This document shows, piece by piece, positions 36,570 to 48,461 of a DNA stretch of 64,000 nt; position 1 is the stretch's first letter, and every line of letters begins with the position of its first letter. The notes below the pieces were generated by a model. The model was not told the origin of the DNA, ran no database searches, and saw nothing but the letters and a program-made list of their open reading frames with translations. Both the position numbers and the translations under genes were made by a program. Source of the DNA: Drosophila persimilis. Lineage: Eukaryota > Arthropoda > Insecta > Diptera > Drosophilidae. The DNA is taken from the NCBI RefSeq assembly GCF_003286085.1, contig NW_020825330.1, positions 62,001-126,000 of the forward strand, read 5' to 3'.

Positions 36570-36768
36570 AAAGCTGTACAAAATATTAAATCTATTAATC
36601 AAGCGTATTTAAATCTTTTAGCGACTAGTGAATTAATTATAAGGTACAATCTTGTGCCACTATGAATATTAAATAAAAAAAAAAGTGCTTAGCATGTTTT
36701 TATCGACTTCTAAATCGGACATTTCCTCGTCGTACTGCAAGTACTTCTGGTCACTTTTAGAGGAATTT

Positions 36769-37282
36769 TTATACCCGATACTCGAAATGAGTATAGGGGT
36801 ATACTCGTATTATATTTGTGCTGAAAATGGATATGTGTAACGTCCAGAAGGAAGCGTTTCCGACTCCATAAAGTAAATATATTCGATAGAGCCATGTTTG
36901 TCTGTCCGTCCGTCTGTCTGTCCCTATGAGAGCCTAGTGCTCAAAGGCTATAAGAGCTATTTTGTATCCATACTCCTGTTAGATCTCACTGTTACAAGTG
37001 TAGTTCAAAGTTTTGTCCCACCCCTTTGCGCCCCCGCAAAGGACGAAAATCTTTGGCATCCACAATTTTAAAGATACGGGAAAATTTAAAACGCACAATC
37101 ATAGAGAATAACCATATCTACCAGATTGCCGAATCTTGATCAAATCGGATTATTATTATAGCCAAAAGTAACAAATCTCTCGCACACATTTGTTGTCGCT
37201 CAATGTTACACGCCGTCTGCCAGAGGAGAGCCATACTGACTAAGTATCGGGTATAAATGTAAACACAACGTTCCCTTTCGTT
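36769..37282 (+). mobile_element. DINE-1/INE-1-like element, internally shortened
   Basis: It begins TTATACCCGATACTCGAAAT and holds the ACGTCCAGAAGGAAGCGTTT block, a TGTCTGTCCGTCCGTCTGTC run, the CCGCAAAGGACGAAAATC block and GCCAGAGGAGAGCCATACTGA. It ends AGTATCGGGTATAAA then CACAACGTTCCCTTTCGTT. It is about half the length of the copies at 35.5 and 50.8 kb, consistent with internal deletion. Confidence 0.85.
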
Positions 37283-37774
37283 AAGTCTCGATTCCAGGTA
37301 ATTGACAAATTTTAGTAATATATCGTGAACCGTCTTGAAGTTGAATATGTATATTTTTGCTTTTATATTGTCTTCCTCAAAGTTCCAATAACCACTGGCT
37401 TCTTCTGACTACGTCACTGGTCACTTAACCAGCTTCAATCTCTAAAATGTCGCCCGCTGCCACCACCTGAGCTTAAGTAAGTTAAATTAGCTTTGAAATA
37501 CCTCTTTTAACTTTTTTTCTCATTTAGCTGTGATGGACCACATCTTAAAATTCAGATAAAAAACAATTATTCCTATTTTTGCGCCGCCACCCATTGGGAA
37601 TCGCACCCAGCCCCCGAATTCACGATAAACTCTTCTTTTTTTTTTGGGTTAAGGTATATAATAAATGTATATTGAATGTATCATTATATGTATATAATGC
37701 AATTTGAAGAAGCTTTAAAGCTTAAAATTTGAAGTTGCATTATAAAGCCGTTCTTGGGGGTGGCCGTTTGTCCA
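37283..37774. other. betaCOP 3' flank
   Basis: AT-rich DNA between the DINE-1 copy and the betaCOP stop. A TGGGTGCGATTCCCA stem near 37585-37605 (minus strand) resembles a tRNA T-arm, but no other tRNA parts are present. Confidence 0.4.
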
Positions 37775-40700
37775 CTAAGCCGCCTGCACGGACTGCTTCT
37801 GCGAGGAGCTAATCTTGTCGCCGAGACTCAAGGCCATGCCCTGCGGAGAGAGAAAGAGAGAGAGAAAAAAAGAGCCAGCATGAAAGAAACATTTAGGATT
37901 GGGGCAGGCTTCTCCCATTCTTACCTGACTCTTGGCGCGTATGCGTATGTGGCCCGTCACCTTAGAATCGGGGTCATCCACGGGCTTCTCAATGCTCAAA
38001 TTGGCCAAGGCATTTTCACCGAAGATGGATCTATGTAGGGGAGAAGGTTATGAATGTTTCGGATATCAGGAGACTCCACGGACTGCTGCCACACTCACTT
38101 GGCATACATGTTGGCAGCCATGAAGCCACACTGGCCGGAAAGGGCCTTCTCCGGTGTAAGGCACTTCATGTTCGTGCTCTTGAGCAGGTGCCTCAGATAT
38201 TCGTGCAGGTCGGTGAAGCTCGTGTTGACGGTGACCTTGTTCTCCCACTCGAAGTCCTGCCACATTTGGCGGAACTCGGTGTCTGTGCAGCTGGCCGGAA
38301 TGATGTAGTCCATAATGTCGATGTGTATGGTGTTCAGCACGACCACGTTCGTGTTAAGCGCAGTGTCGTACACTGGAAGGAGAAGGAGAAAAACATTCAT
38401 TATCGGAGCCACTCCCACTACTACTGACACTCACCGATGTTGCCAAAGATAATGCCGTTCTCTGTGGAGGAGACCTTCACGTTGGCCTTGATGTTGCAGA
38501 AGTCGTGGGGAGCCAGCACAACCGGATGTGGACGCTCCACCAGCTTCAGATCGCCCAGCGTGGCCAGCTCTAATGTGCAGTTCTGCAGGGTGTCATCTAC
38601 ACAGAGGTAAAGAGAGATTAATAATACCTATCCTCACAAGGCAAGGCATAGAAACTGCCATGACGAAGACTCACTTGTCTGGTTGACGATGAGGACGTCT
38701 AGGACAATGTCGTACTGGTTAACATTGACGTAGGCCTCGGCGTAGACCGGATCCGAGAAGCCCGTCAGCTGGGTGACCTTGTTGAGTTTATTGTTGGGCG
38801 AGGAGATGTCGCTAAGCTGGGCCGTTTTGGTGCCGGCTAGAGCCTGGTTCAGACTGGATTCGAACACGTTCTCGCCCAGCTGATTATCGCGCCCATTGGA
38901 GAGCTGGGCGAAGAGGACCGGATCGTCTGGCTGGACCTTGGCGGTGGCGCGCTGCTTCTCCTTTAGAACGCGCTGGTCCTCGTCGTGCTGGGCATCGAGC
39001 ATCTTGCCCAGGGCCTCTCGGCAGTAGTGCATGAACACGGAGACCGCCTCCGGGGTGCGTTCGCTCAGCGTGCGCAGGCAGATGAAGATGCGATCGGTGT
39101 CGTCGTTGGTGATAGGCTTGCTGGGGAACCCGGACTTGCCTAGGTGCAGGATAGAGCTCATGATTAGCATCACCCGCGTAGTCAGGCGGTTCTGGGCACT
39201 GGAGTCTGGCTGCAGCTCCACGTAGCGCAAGGCCAGCTTGGTCAGAGTGGCTGAAAGGGCGGCGCCAATGAAGAAATCGCCGTCCATCAAGTACTGTCGC
39301 AGCGGTGGACGCTTCTCCACCTTGGCCACCCTGTTAGAGCGATGGAAAAACGGAAAAGCGAGGGAATCTGTGAATTCAACTGTGACGAAGGGACTTCATT
39401 TCGGTTTGAAGACTACTTACGGGGCCAGGCTATAGGCACTTTGGGTGGCATATGTGCCGTCGGAGGTGACCTTGTTGATGGCATTGCTTGTGCTGGTGGT
39501 GGTGCTGCTGCTGCCATCACCGGATACGCCTCCTGTGGCGGATCCCTGCTGCTGGCTTTGCTCCTCGGTTGGGTCACCGGATAGGCGACGCTGCTCCGCT
39601 TCCACCATGGGTACGTCGCCCAGCGTCTGTTGGATAGCGTCAATCACTTCGATAATCTGCGGACCCTCCACATACTCGCCCAGGATCCACACGGCGGCAC
39701 GGTGAATCTTCGAGGACTTGATCTGGGGGAAGGCCTCGATAAGGTGCTCGATGATGAGACCGCTGAGGGCCGGGAACTTTTGGATGGCCTCGCGTATGAA
39801 GATGAGCACGTCGGCGGCGGCCAGCTCGTTGGTGTCCGAAAGGAACTCCACCAGGACGGGAATCACGGTCGCGGCCACGTCGGGGAACTTGATGGAGCAG
39901 GTGTGCAAGGTGCGGACGAGCAGCTGCCGGTACTTGCCCGTATCCTCGTGCTCAACGTTGTGCGTTTTGGCCACCTCCTTCTTGAGCACCAGCACCATCT
40001 CGCCGATGTTGCGCGAATAGACCAGGTCCATAGCCAGCGCGAGGGCCTTGCGGCGCACCTCGATATCGGGGGCGGCCAGGACACGCAGCACGTCCATGAC
40101 CAGGTCCTGCATGACCTTCTCCATGTTCTCGTTTTCTTTCATGGCAATAAGCCGGTCTAGGACAATAAGCTTAACGTTGTTGTCGCTTTCCTTGACAATC
40201 AGCTCGATGTAACAGCTGGCGGCGGCTTTGATGGCGGTGGGGGCCAGAGAAAGGGTGATGAGCGTGCCGGCAGACTCGTAGCGGACCGCGTTGGAGGATG
40301 AGTTAAGTAGGTTGTAGATGCACCGAATAAAGCGCGATCGCTCTGCGGGATTGGCATGGCACACCTTGTAGATGAGCTCAACAATAACCAGCTGCAGAAT
40401 GTCACCAAAGCTGTGCACCTGGTCGATGCACGAGGCCAGATAGTTGAGGGCGCGCTCCTGATCGGCGTGGAGCAGCATAAGGAAGGCGTTCCTTTTGCAC
40501 GACATGTCCTGCTGCGTGTCCAGAAAGTTGGCGATAAGCTCCGGTCCGTCCGGCACCAGCCAGTCGAAGTTCTTGTAAATTGTAAAGATGGCCAGGACTG
40601 CGTTGCGGCGCACGTACGAGTGACGGTGGTCCAGGCAAGCTCGGATAGCGGGCATCAGGGGCTCTAGCAGCTCGGGCTCTTTCAGCTTGCAAAGGAAACG

Positions 40701-41134
40701 CAGCGTGGAACCACGCAGGAACTCGTTCGGGTGTTGTAGGTCCTACAGTAAAGCGAAAAAACAACAGATCAGCACAGTCACACAGATGGCATACGCGGGG
40801 CCACGTTGCACGTTTAACTCACCTTTCGGTAGGCATCGCACACGAGAATCATCTCCTGCAGCAGTTTGCCGTCGCCCGAGGTCTTTGGTACAATCTCCCA
40901 GAAGATGAGCAGCAGCTTCTTGATTGTATGGTCCTGCACGGGCAGCACGAATCGGATGATGGTCATGATCAGACCCGGGTAGCGCTCGCCGTTGAGCAGC
41001 AGCTTAATCACCTTCTTCAGCGTCTCGATCTTGTGGTTCGTGTCGCCCTTCTCCAAATCTTGCTTCAGCTGCATCTCGTTCGGGACCTCCAGGTCCGGCG
41101 AGTTGATTATCGTGTAGCACGGCACTTGGCTCAT
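37775..41134 (-). CDS. betaCOP: coatomer subunit beta (COPI coat)
   Basis: Seven exons on the minus strand: 40823-41134, 39421-40742, 38675-39330, 38435-38596, 38099-38372, 37925-38030 and 37775-37840. All junctions are GT/AG with continuous phase, giving 965 aa, essentially the family length. Beta-COP is part of the cytosolic heptameric coatomer that coats Golgi-to-ER vesicles. The N-terminus [15 protein letters not shown] is diagnostic. An adaptin-like helical solenoid fills roughly residues 20-500 (for example [21 protein letters not shown] and [17 protein letters not shown]). A Ser/Thr/Gly/Gln-rich linker at about 500-540 separates it from the coatomer beta C-terminal appendage region ([28 protein letters not shown]). 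A CRE and a UPRE-like motif lie 100-150 bp upstream of the start. Confidence 0.97.
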
Positions 41135-41249
41135 CCTGGCTAGCGTTTCCCGACTACTTGTCAGGTGTCAAGGGGGACGTTTTGTAGTTTCGGGAGACGT
41201 TACGTCTTTTTCCTGGTTTTGATTTCGTTTTATGTGTTCTTCGTCCGGC

Positions 41250-41287
41250 TTGACGTGTCAATTCAGAGAATATACGACCTGACGTCA
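41250..41287. promoter_or_regulatory. CRE and UPRE-like motifs upstream of betaCOP
   Basis: TTGACGTGTCA at 41250-41260 contains the TGACGTG core of unfolded-protein-response elements. A perfect TGACGTCA lies at 41280-41287. Both are 115-155 bp upstream of the betaCOP start codon. CrebA is known to drive secretory-pathway genes in Drosophila through related ACGT motifs, so control of this gene by CrebA, Xbp1 or Atf6 is a reasonable inference. Confidence 0.45.
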
Positions 41288-42400
41288 CAAATTTTAAAAT
41301 ATACCGTAAAATACTGATGAATTATTAGTATTCAAGTTCCCCCATATTCCTCGTTTTTGATATTCGGTTTAATATTACTAGCTAGCAAGGCCCCTCAGCT
41401 CTCAACCAATATTTTTATCCGATTATTAAATCGGTCTCCTGCAAGACTAGTTAAATTTAAGTTTTCATCTTTATTGCATTGCTTTTAAAATAAGGTTTAA
41501 GCAAAACCGGTCAACAACAATTTCCACTAAATTAATTTCCTTACATGGTAACTACACTATAACTACACATTTGCTACATAGTAACTATATTTTCATGTAA
41601 TTACCTAAGGCGATACCTGAAGGGGAAAAACCTGCGTTATCCACTTTTTGACATGCCTTTTTTTTTAAATATAGATTTTGATGGAAAACGATCAGGCATT
41701 CGATGCTGATCACGAATTAGTGTTCGGAAAAGCCTGGGACTTGGCTCTTCCACACGATTTCTACATTGGTGCATTGGACAAGAGGGTGAGTTCATAGCGC
41801 GTTTTAAAAAATACTGGAAAATACTTGCAAAATATGAAAAATATAAAGTTTGCAAGGTGTGTGAGCTAGACATGGTGGTAAGAAAATCAGACTTATCAAT
41901 CAAATATACCGTCTGACCCTCAGAATATAACAAAATATACCGTCTCTATTTAAAAATATACCGAAAGTATACTGACGAATTAAAGTTCTAATATACATAT
42001 TCCTCGTTTTGGATATTCCGGCAAATGTTACTTGCTAGATAGAGGCCTTGATAGATAGATACTTGCTCTGACGCCTGACCACATACTTTTATCCGCTTAA
42101 TAAGTAAATTTTCTATTTGACTGATTTATTTTAAATACTTGCTTTTGTTGGATTTTGTCTAAAAATAGATTTGAGCGGAAAATGTCAAACAAATGAAACG
42201 TAATAGAAAAATCGTTCCTATTGCTCAATATACATAGATATTCGGTTGAATAATGCTGACTAATTAAAGCCCTTAGCTCTGCCCACATAATTTTAGGCCA
42301 TTGATGAATAAATTTTCTACAAGATTAGCTACTTTAGAACTTACTCAGTTTTATTGTATTGTGTCTAAAACAAGGTTAAAACAAAAAAGGTCAACAAAAA
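41288..42400. repeat. degenerate satellite-like repeats with AAATATACCG motifs
   Basis: Three related units are readable at about 41288-41520, 41925-42190 and 42225-42400. Shared words in the same order include AAATATACCGT, CATATTCCTCGTTTT, GATATTC(C)GG, AAGCCC/GGCCC..CTCAGCTCT, TTTTATCCG, TTTTATTGCATTG.TTTTAAAA and AAGGT(C)AACAA. A fragment with ATATAGATTTTGATGGAAAA near 41665-41690 may be a fourth. The spacing suggests units of roughly 250-330 bp. I do not recognise the family. Confidence 0.5.
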
Positions 42401-44937
42401 AACCATCTGTTTTAAAACATAATTAATAAAGACTTTCTCAAATTTATATGTTCTAGATATATCTGCAAATGAATACTGTCTTGTATATACATATATCTCG
42501 TTCCCGACACCTATTCTTGGTCTCTGTAAGAAGAGAATAAGCTGCGAAATATCGTTGAAATAGCTTTAGAACAGAGACTGACTAGTTTCTGAATATATTG
42601 CAGCTTGAAAGTGAGTGTGTAAGAAGGATTGTATATGCAATCCATTGGAATAAGTGACGCACGGAAGTACGATTTAAGAGAGCGAAAATGAAAAAAACAT
42701 GCGTTTCGAAGTTTCTATACCCCTTGTCATCAAATAAACCTTGAAAAATTAAATCTTAATAAACATATCAAGACATCGATTATTTATGGACTTTTCATCG
42801 AGTAAAGCTATCAGTATATTTGTGCGATAGGCGATTTCGTCTATCGGTTACAGTGGACCGAATTGAAGGTTCCAATAAACCTGAAGTGACTCAAATTAGC
42901 TTGAAGCATGATTCAGTTCTCGCATTAATTATATATAGGGGACAAATGTACCCCTGTTAGTGTTTTAAAACACCGCTGTACTGAATCGAGGGGATGGGTT
43001 TGAACATATGTTCCGACTGCAAGATATGGACGCACAGCAACGTCTCCACTGAGCAATAGCATTAGATTGTGGTGCATTAATTGTCGGGCCTGATTAATGT
43101 TTCAACTCCACCTTTCTGTTATTCTATAGAAAATGTTAAAGTCGATTACAGTGATTTTCCAGAACTGTGCTGATAGGTGCACTGAATGGCGGGTTGAATT
43201 CAAATTTTAATTCCCGCAAGTTTTCCAAAGATGTGTATAGAAGGAGGCTGGCGAGTAGTGCCCTCCCACCTGGCTGCAGATAGCCTCTGAGGGCATGATT
43301 CTGATAACAGAATATTTTTTTCTGGTAGAAAAACCCATTAGGGAGATTCCCGGCGGACTTCGAGGCCTTTCGACCTTGCCGGCGACACCCGGTTGCTGGG
43401 ACAACTGCTGTAGGCATGCAAATAATATAAGCTATGGTGCACGTATCAGGAATTATAAACAATCTCATTGACTTCGATCTACTTCTACACATATACACAT
43501 ACACTTACTTATATTGGCGTTTCTGAAAAGATCCCCGACCAAGACTTCTCCTCTCAAACACAGCCCACACTCACTCGCCCCTACAGTGTGGCTTTTGTGA
43601 TCTCGTTGAGCAGTCAAATCTATTAAGGTTTATTTATTATCCAACCAACCAACCAAGCTACTACCTCCCGCCGATTCCCCTTTAATTGAGGCACGGCCTG
43701 CATTTTAAGCAGACCGCAAATTTAAGTTGATTTTCACATGAGTTGAGGGGATGTCTCTGTCTCCCCTTGATTGCACTCTGCCGGTGTGCCGGCGACGGGT
43801 GGTGATCCTATCCCGACACATCCCATGGAACAGGTTTTGTGCCTGTGGAAACAAATTGTTTGATAGCGAAACGAAACTACAAAAGAAAATGAAGCCAAGC
43901 TTTGGACTTTGGCGAGTTTGGGAATGCTCTTTCTTGGATATTGGAACAGGGAATTCTAGAATAAAAATTATATATGTGTATAGATGCCATTTCAGTACGG
44001 AAGGAGCCCGTAGGGCGATTGGTGGATTGGAGAGTATTTTAGATATTTATTGTAATGCTCCGCAGGTGTCTTTAGGAAATAAACATACCCCCAGATGAGG
44101 AAAGTTGCGCTTGATTTATAGCTTGAGAAGGGAAGGGAGAAGGGGATAGGTGGGGTTTTGAAGCGTGCAATGATTGTGAGGTGGAGGGAAGGAGTCGGAC
44201 AATGTGCAGCCATCAGTGTCAAAACCTACACAGCTAGAGGAACCCCCTGACAGTAAACGGAGATGACTTAAACTGCTGGGCGAAAGATTTACGATTAAAT
44301 GGATTGTTGCTGTGAAGATAAAAGGCTGAACGGCTCTACGATTCAATCAGGAAATTTTAAATGGATTCTTGGAAATTTTAAGACCGCACACACAATGCAT
44401 GCAGCAAAAAATCTCAGTGTTCAGTTATATAATTATGCACTCCTCGCCATCGCGCCTTTCGCTAAAAAGTTTGTCATGATTTTAAGCACTAAGAAAGATC
44501 CAGAAGTATGTAAATACTTATATACTCGCCAAAGAACTATAGAGAATATATTGAGCCATCGATTATCTCAAGATATATCTGGTATATATGGTATATATAT
44601 ATATCTCTACTAGTATGTTTATCTTACGAGTATGTTTAGATGAATAATGATATTAATAATATTGGCTCAAACCCGTTTGGTTTGTTGCCCCTATCCAGAG
44701 GATAGGCCTCTGATGGTTTCTAGACCCCGTCAACAGCCATTTTAACCCACACAACGTACCAACATCCCCTTGGACTGGAGAGAGCCGGTCTGAGTGGGTG
44801 TCTTTCTTTGCTTCCTCGGCTGTCGCTTCGCTCCCCAGAGGAGAGCAAACAGATCAGAATAAACAATTAGGTGAAGGCGAAAAAAAGAGCAAAAGCCGAA
44901 CAAAAAACGAGAGTGCGATATGGCTGATCGTCTGGGG
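42401..44937. other. gene-free stretch before Tsf1
   Basis: No supported coding region. It contains a group of CGAT words at about 42770-42850, a CCAACCAACCAACCAA run near 43640, and AT-rich DNA with TATATATATATCT at about 44590-44605. Several frames of about 100-120 codons (for example 43136-43504 minus) lack start context and homology that I recognise. Confidence 0.45.
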
Positions 44938-44985
44938 TATAAAAGTGCCGGCCGGCCAGAGTTTTGCCACAGTCAAGTTTTGACG
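44938..44985 (+). promoter_or_regulatory. Tsf1 core promoter: TATA box and initiator
   Basis: TATAAAAG at 44938-44945 lies about 30 bp before an initiator-like CACAGTCAAG at about 44968-44977. This leaves a 5' UTR of only some 15 nt before the ATG at 44986. A strong TATA box fits an inducible, highly expressed secreted-protein gene. Confidence 0.65.
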
Positions 44986-47155
44986 ATGACTGCGACGACG
45001 AGTGAGACTTGGATGCTGCTTCTGGTAGCCACGCTTCTGTTGGTGCTTAGCCCCAATGGAAGCTGGGCAGAGGATCCCATATGTGAGCCAATCCCTGGGG
45101 AATTCCAGTCCCAAAAGCTAAATTCTCTGTTCTGCAGATCGCCTGTGCGTGCCAAAGATATACCTGAAAGAATGCCAGCAGCTGCTGGCCGATCCCTCGG
45201 AGGCGGGTATCCGCATGGAGTGCGTGGCCGGGCGAGATCGGGTGGACTGCCTCGAGCTGATCGAGCAGCGTAAAGCTGATGTGCTGGCCACGGAGCCGGA
45301 AGACATGTATATAGCCTACCACCGCAAAAACGAGGACTATCGCGTCGTCTCCGAGATCCGCACGCAGCAGGACAAGGACGGTATGTCTATGTCTCAGGAA
45401 TGTCTCAGGGATATCTTAGGGGACAATACGACATCCCTGATCTGATCTATTTTATATTTGTCCATAGCTGACTTCCGCTACGAAGGCGTCATCCTGGTGA
45501 AGAAGACATCGCCTATTAAGACCCTTCAGCAGCTGCGTGGCGCCAAGTCCTGCCACACGGGCTTCGGACGCAACGTCGGCTACAAGATCCCCATTACGAA
45601 GTTAAAGAACACCCATGTGCTGAAGGTCTCAGCCGATCCGCAGATCTCCGCCACCGAACGAGAGCTCAAGTCCCTCTCCGAGTTCTTCTCGCAGTCCTGT
45701 CTCGTAGGCAACTACTCCGCACACCCGGAGACGGACCGCCTCCTCAAGAAAAAGTACTCGAATCTGTGTGCCCTCTGCGAGAAGCCCGCCCAGTGCAACT
45801 ATCCGGACAAGTTCAGCGGATACGACGGTGCCATACGGTGCTTGGACAAAGGCCAGGGCGAGGTGGCCTTCACCAAGGTCCAGTACATCAAGAAGTACTT
45901 CGGCCTGCCCGGCGCAGCGCCCGCTGAGGGCAATGCCGCGGAGTTCGAGTATCTTTGCGAGGACGGCACCCGCCGGTCTATCACAGGACCCGCCTGCTCC
46001 TGGGCCCAGCGCCCCTGGAGCGGCTACATCTCCAACGAGCATGCTGTCCAGAGCACAGACCAACTGCACCAGCTGCAGACCCGTCTGGAGCGCTTCTTCG
46101 CCAACGGGTTACGGGCACAGAACAAGGAGGCCGCCGCCCACCTGCTCATCCAGCCAAATGGCGTGTACCACAGCAAGCCGGCGGCCATCGATCCCAAGGT
46201 CTACCTAGAGCGGGCCGGCTACAAGGATGTAATCGAACGCGACGGCAGTGCCATCCGCAAGATCCGGCTGTGCGTCCAGCAGGATGCCGAGTTCTCTAAA
46301 TGCGAGGCCCTCCATAGGGCAGCCTATGCCCGCGATGCCCGCCCAGAGCTGGAGTGTGTCCAGGCGGCGGACTGCGTCGAGGCGCTGGGCAAGGACAAGG
46401 CTGATCTGGTGATCCTTCCCGCTGCCAGTTATGCCGATGCCCGCCAGCACAAGCTGCAGCCCATCGTCTACGAGCAACTCTCCGACGAAGATATCCTGGT
46501 GGCCGTGGCCCCACCCACCCTTAGCCGAGAAGCACTCCAGAAGACAGCTATGTAAGAATATCCTTCACCTGTCCGAAGTCCTCGACTAACTTTCTCTTGC
46601 TACAGAAACTACGACGCAGACAACGAGCGGGCCCGACTCTCAGCCGCCTTCCTTAACAAGCGACGCGGCCAGGACGGATGCCGTATCTCCCCAAGCTCCG
46701 CGCAGGATCTGCTGATCGTCCCCGCCTCGAAGCTGGAGGAGCACAAGGACTGGCAATTGGTCTGCCCCGGACTGACGCGCAGCCCCGTCACCGATTACCG
46801 CGCATGCAACGTGGAGGTGCAGCTGCCACGCGCCATCTTCGTGCGCTCCGACAGCTCCTCCGTGGAGCAGGAGACGGTCAAGCATCTGTTCGCAACCATC
46901 TCGGATAAGTTCGGGGCCAGGGGTAAGCTGGTGGATGTCTTCTCCTTGTTCGGGGAGTTCCAGGAGGGCCACAAGAACGTTCTCTTCGATGTGAGTGAAT
47001 CCTCGATTTAATTTTAGCCCTCTCTTATCTGTAATCTTTTTGGGTCCTTGCAGGAAAATGCCGTCGAGCTAGCTACGCAGCTGAAGAACGACGTCCAGGA
47101 CGAGCAGATTTACAGTGACCTCCAGTGCGATGGGAACAAGATTATCAAGCAGTGA
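44986..47155 (+). CDS. Tsf1: Transferrin 1, secreted iron-binding protein
   Basis: Five exons, 44986-45082, 45138-45380, 45468-46551, 46606-46990 and 47054-47155, with GT/AG junctions and kept phase, give 636 aa, about the length of the fly orthologue. Tsf1 is a haemolymph transferrin made by fat body; it carries iron and withholds it from microbes. A signal peptide is clear: a hydrophobic core WMLLLVATLLLVLS ends near residue 26 before AEDPIY. The N-lobe shows RLCVP..YLKEC, the lobe signature LRGAKSCHTGFGRNVGYKIP and GYDGAIRCL..GEVAFTK. A second, more diverged C-lobe follows (KIRLCVQQDAEFSKCEALHR, RDARPELECVQAADCVEAL) and ends GHKNVLFD...YSDLQCDGN. The C-lobe is cysteine-rich but weaker in ligand motifs, as in other insects. 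It is convergent with cN-II. Confidence 0.96.
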
Positions 47156-47222
47156 TATCCTTATCAAGCACTGATATCCATTCTCCAGGAGTGAACTTCA
47201 TCTCCAATCTACCCTTAGCATA

Positions 47223-47228
47223 AATAAA
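47223..47228 (+). other. Tsf1 poly(A) signal AATAAA
   Basis: Canonical AATAAA about 70 bp after the Tsf1 stop codon, followed by a T-rich stretch. Confidence 0.7.
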
Positions 47229-47379
47229 AATCTTTTTTTCTTGAATATTTTGCAACACATTCCATGGGTTTCGAATTGTTGAAGGTTTTTCAAGGTTGAA
47301 CCTTTGGTTTGCCTTGGAGATTTATTTCAATAGAGTGCTCCTGTTAATCAAGGACTTCCCATTCTTCCAGGGCTTACTT

Positions 47380-47640
47380 CAAGAGCTAAGGGAAAGTGAT
47401 TCCGAAGTGTGCACAATGTATACCACACATCTTTGCCTTTGGTCGATGAGACAATGATTTTGACTTTACGCGAGACAAACATTTTCACTCGTCAAAATCA
47501 CTTCACTTGTACGTTCTTCGCTGCACAAAAATATCGTGAGGGTCGTCCAAAAACGGTTGTTGTACCTGAAAAAATGGATTGGCTGGAAAAAAGGGATGTG
47601 CGGGTTTGGCTATTGCAATATTGTCATATGACATAGCATG
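47380..47640 (+). pseudogene. mariner-like transposase fragment
   Basis: A 75-codon frame (47409-47636) contains REGRPKTVVVPEKMD, which resembles the linker of mariner-family transposases (typically GRPKT.VVPENIDAVRE). The rest of the transposase, including the DDD catalytic segment and terminal repeats, is absent. It is a short remnant if the reading is right. Confidence 0.35.
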
Positions 47641-48036
47641 AGATAGATGCATCTTTATGCATTAAAGGGCCCAAAATTTAACCGTGCATACTTAAAAGGC
47701 AGCCTTCGTACAATGCATTGAAATATCTACGACTGTATATTGCAAATTTAAAATATGAGGCTGTACTCATCGAGCGTTACAAGAGAATTTTCGCCACCTG
47801 CTAAGTGCTTCATGGATGATCATTTCAAGGGGAACCGAAGCATACTTTCAGGTTTCAGCGCCGTACTGCTTGATCACTTGATACCACATAACTTATGTAA
47901 AACACTTCCTCCCTCCCTCTTCTTTAAAAACACTAATACCATTGATATTATTTGTTATTTTTTAACTTATGTTCTAATTTTTCTTGTTCCCCGTTAATCA
48001 GTCGAATCTCCATCCTTTCCTGCATATACGCGTCAT

Positions 48037-48105
48037 GCGGCAGCGTCGCTCAGTTGGTTATCTGCATGTAACGGTCTTGCTGTCAATCGATTCCTGATCT
48101 CTGAT
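48037..48105 (+). pseudogene. tRNA-like relic
   Basis: GTCGCTCAGTTGGTTA matches a tRNA D-arm and A box (compare tRNA-Ile GCTCAGTTGGTTA), and about 30 nt later TCAATCGATTCC resembles the B box. The acceptor and T stems do not pair well and I can assign no anticodon, so a working tRNA is unlikely. Confidence 0.3.
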
Positions 48106-48461
48106 CTTCTTCCGTTTACATTTAAACACTGAAGTGTAATTGCAAAAAACGACAAGGAGTGATTTTCCAATACAGCAATTTCGGTTTTTAATTAATTCAA
48201 AAGACACATTTTATGTATTCATGGAACCAGCTAATTTATAATGTATATATATCATATCTATATGGTATATAGTTTCACATAACTGTGCTCGCGTTAAAAT
48301 CGCCGGGGAAAATCGTACGTTTTTCAAAAATTGCTTCTGCCTAAGTTTTGGATTAGGGGATGGGTTTGGGGATATTATGTGTGTTTAATGGAGAACTTTT
48401 GAGAAGAAAATTCGTTGATCTACAAATTGCAGTTGAGTTTAGAGGAAGGAAAGACCTCATT

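Noticed and set aside
37575-37620. tRNA-like T-arm TGGGTGCGATTCCCA on the minus strand
   Set aside because: Only the T-arm is present; a T-rich run interrupts the place where the anticodon and D arms should be.
43136-43504. 122-codon minus-strand frame (contains RRQGRKASKSAGNLP)
   Set aside because: No recognisable domain, poor start context and low-complexity edges; could be a worn retroelement piece but nothing supports it.
45629-46069. Long minus-strand frame opposite Tsf1
   Set aside because: Mirror of the GC-biased third positions of Tsf1 coding exon 3; no splice or start support.
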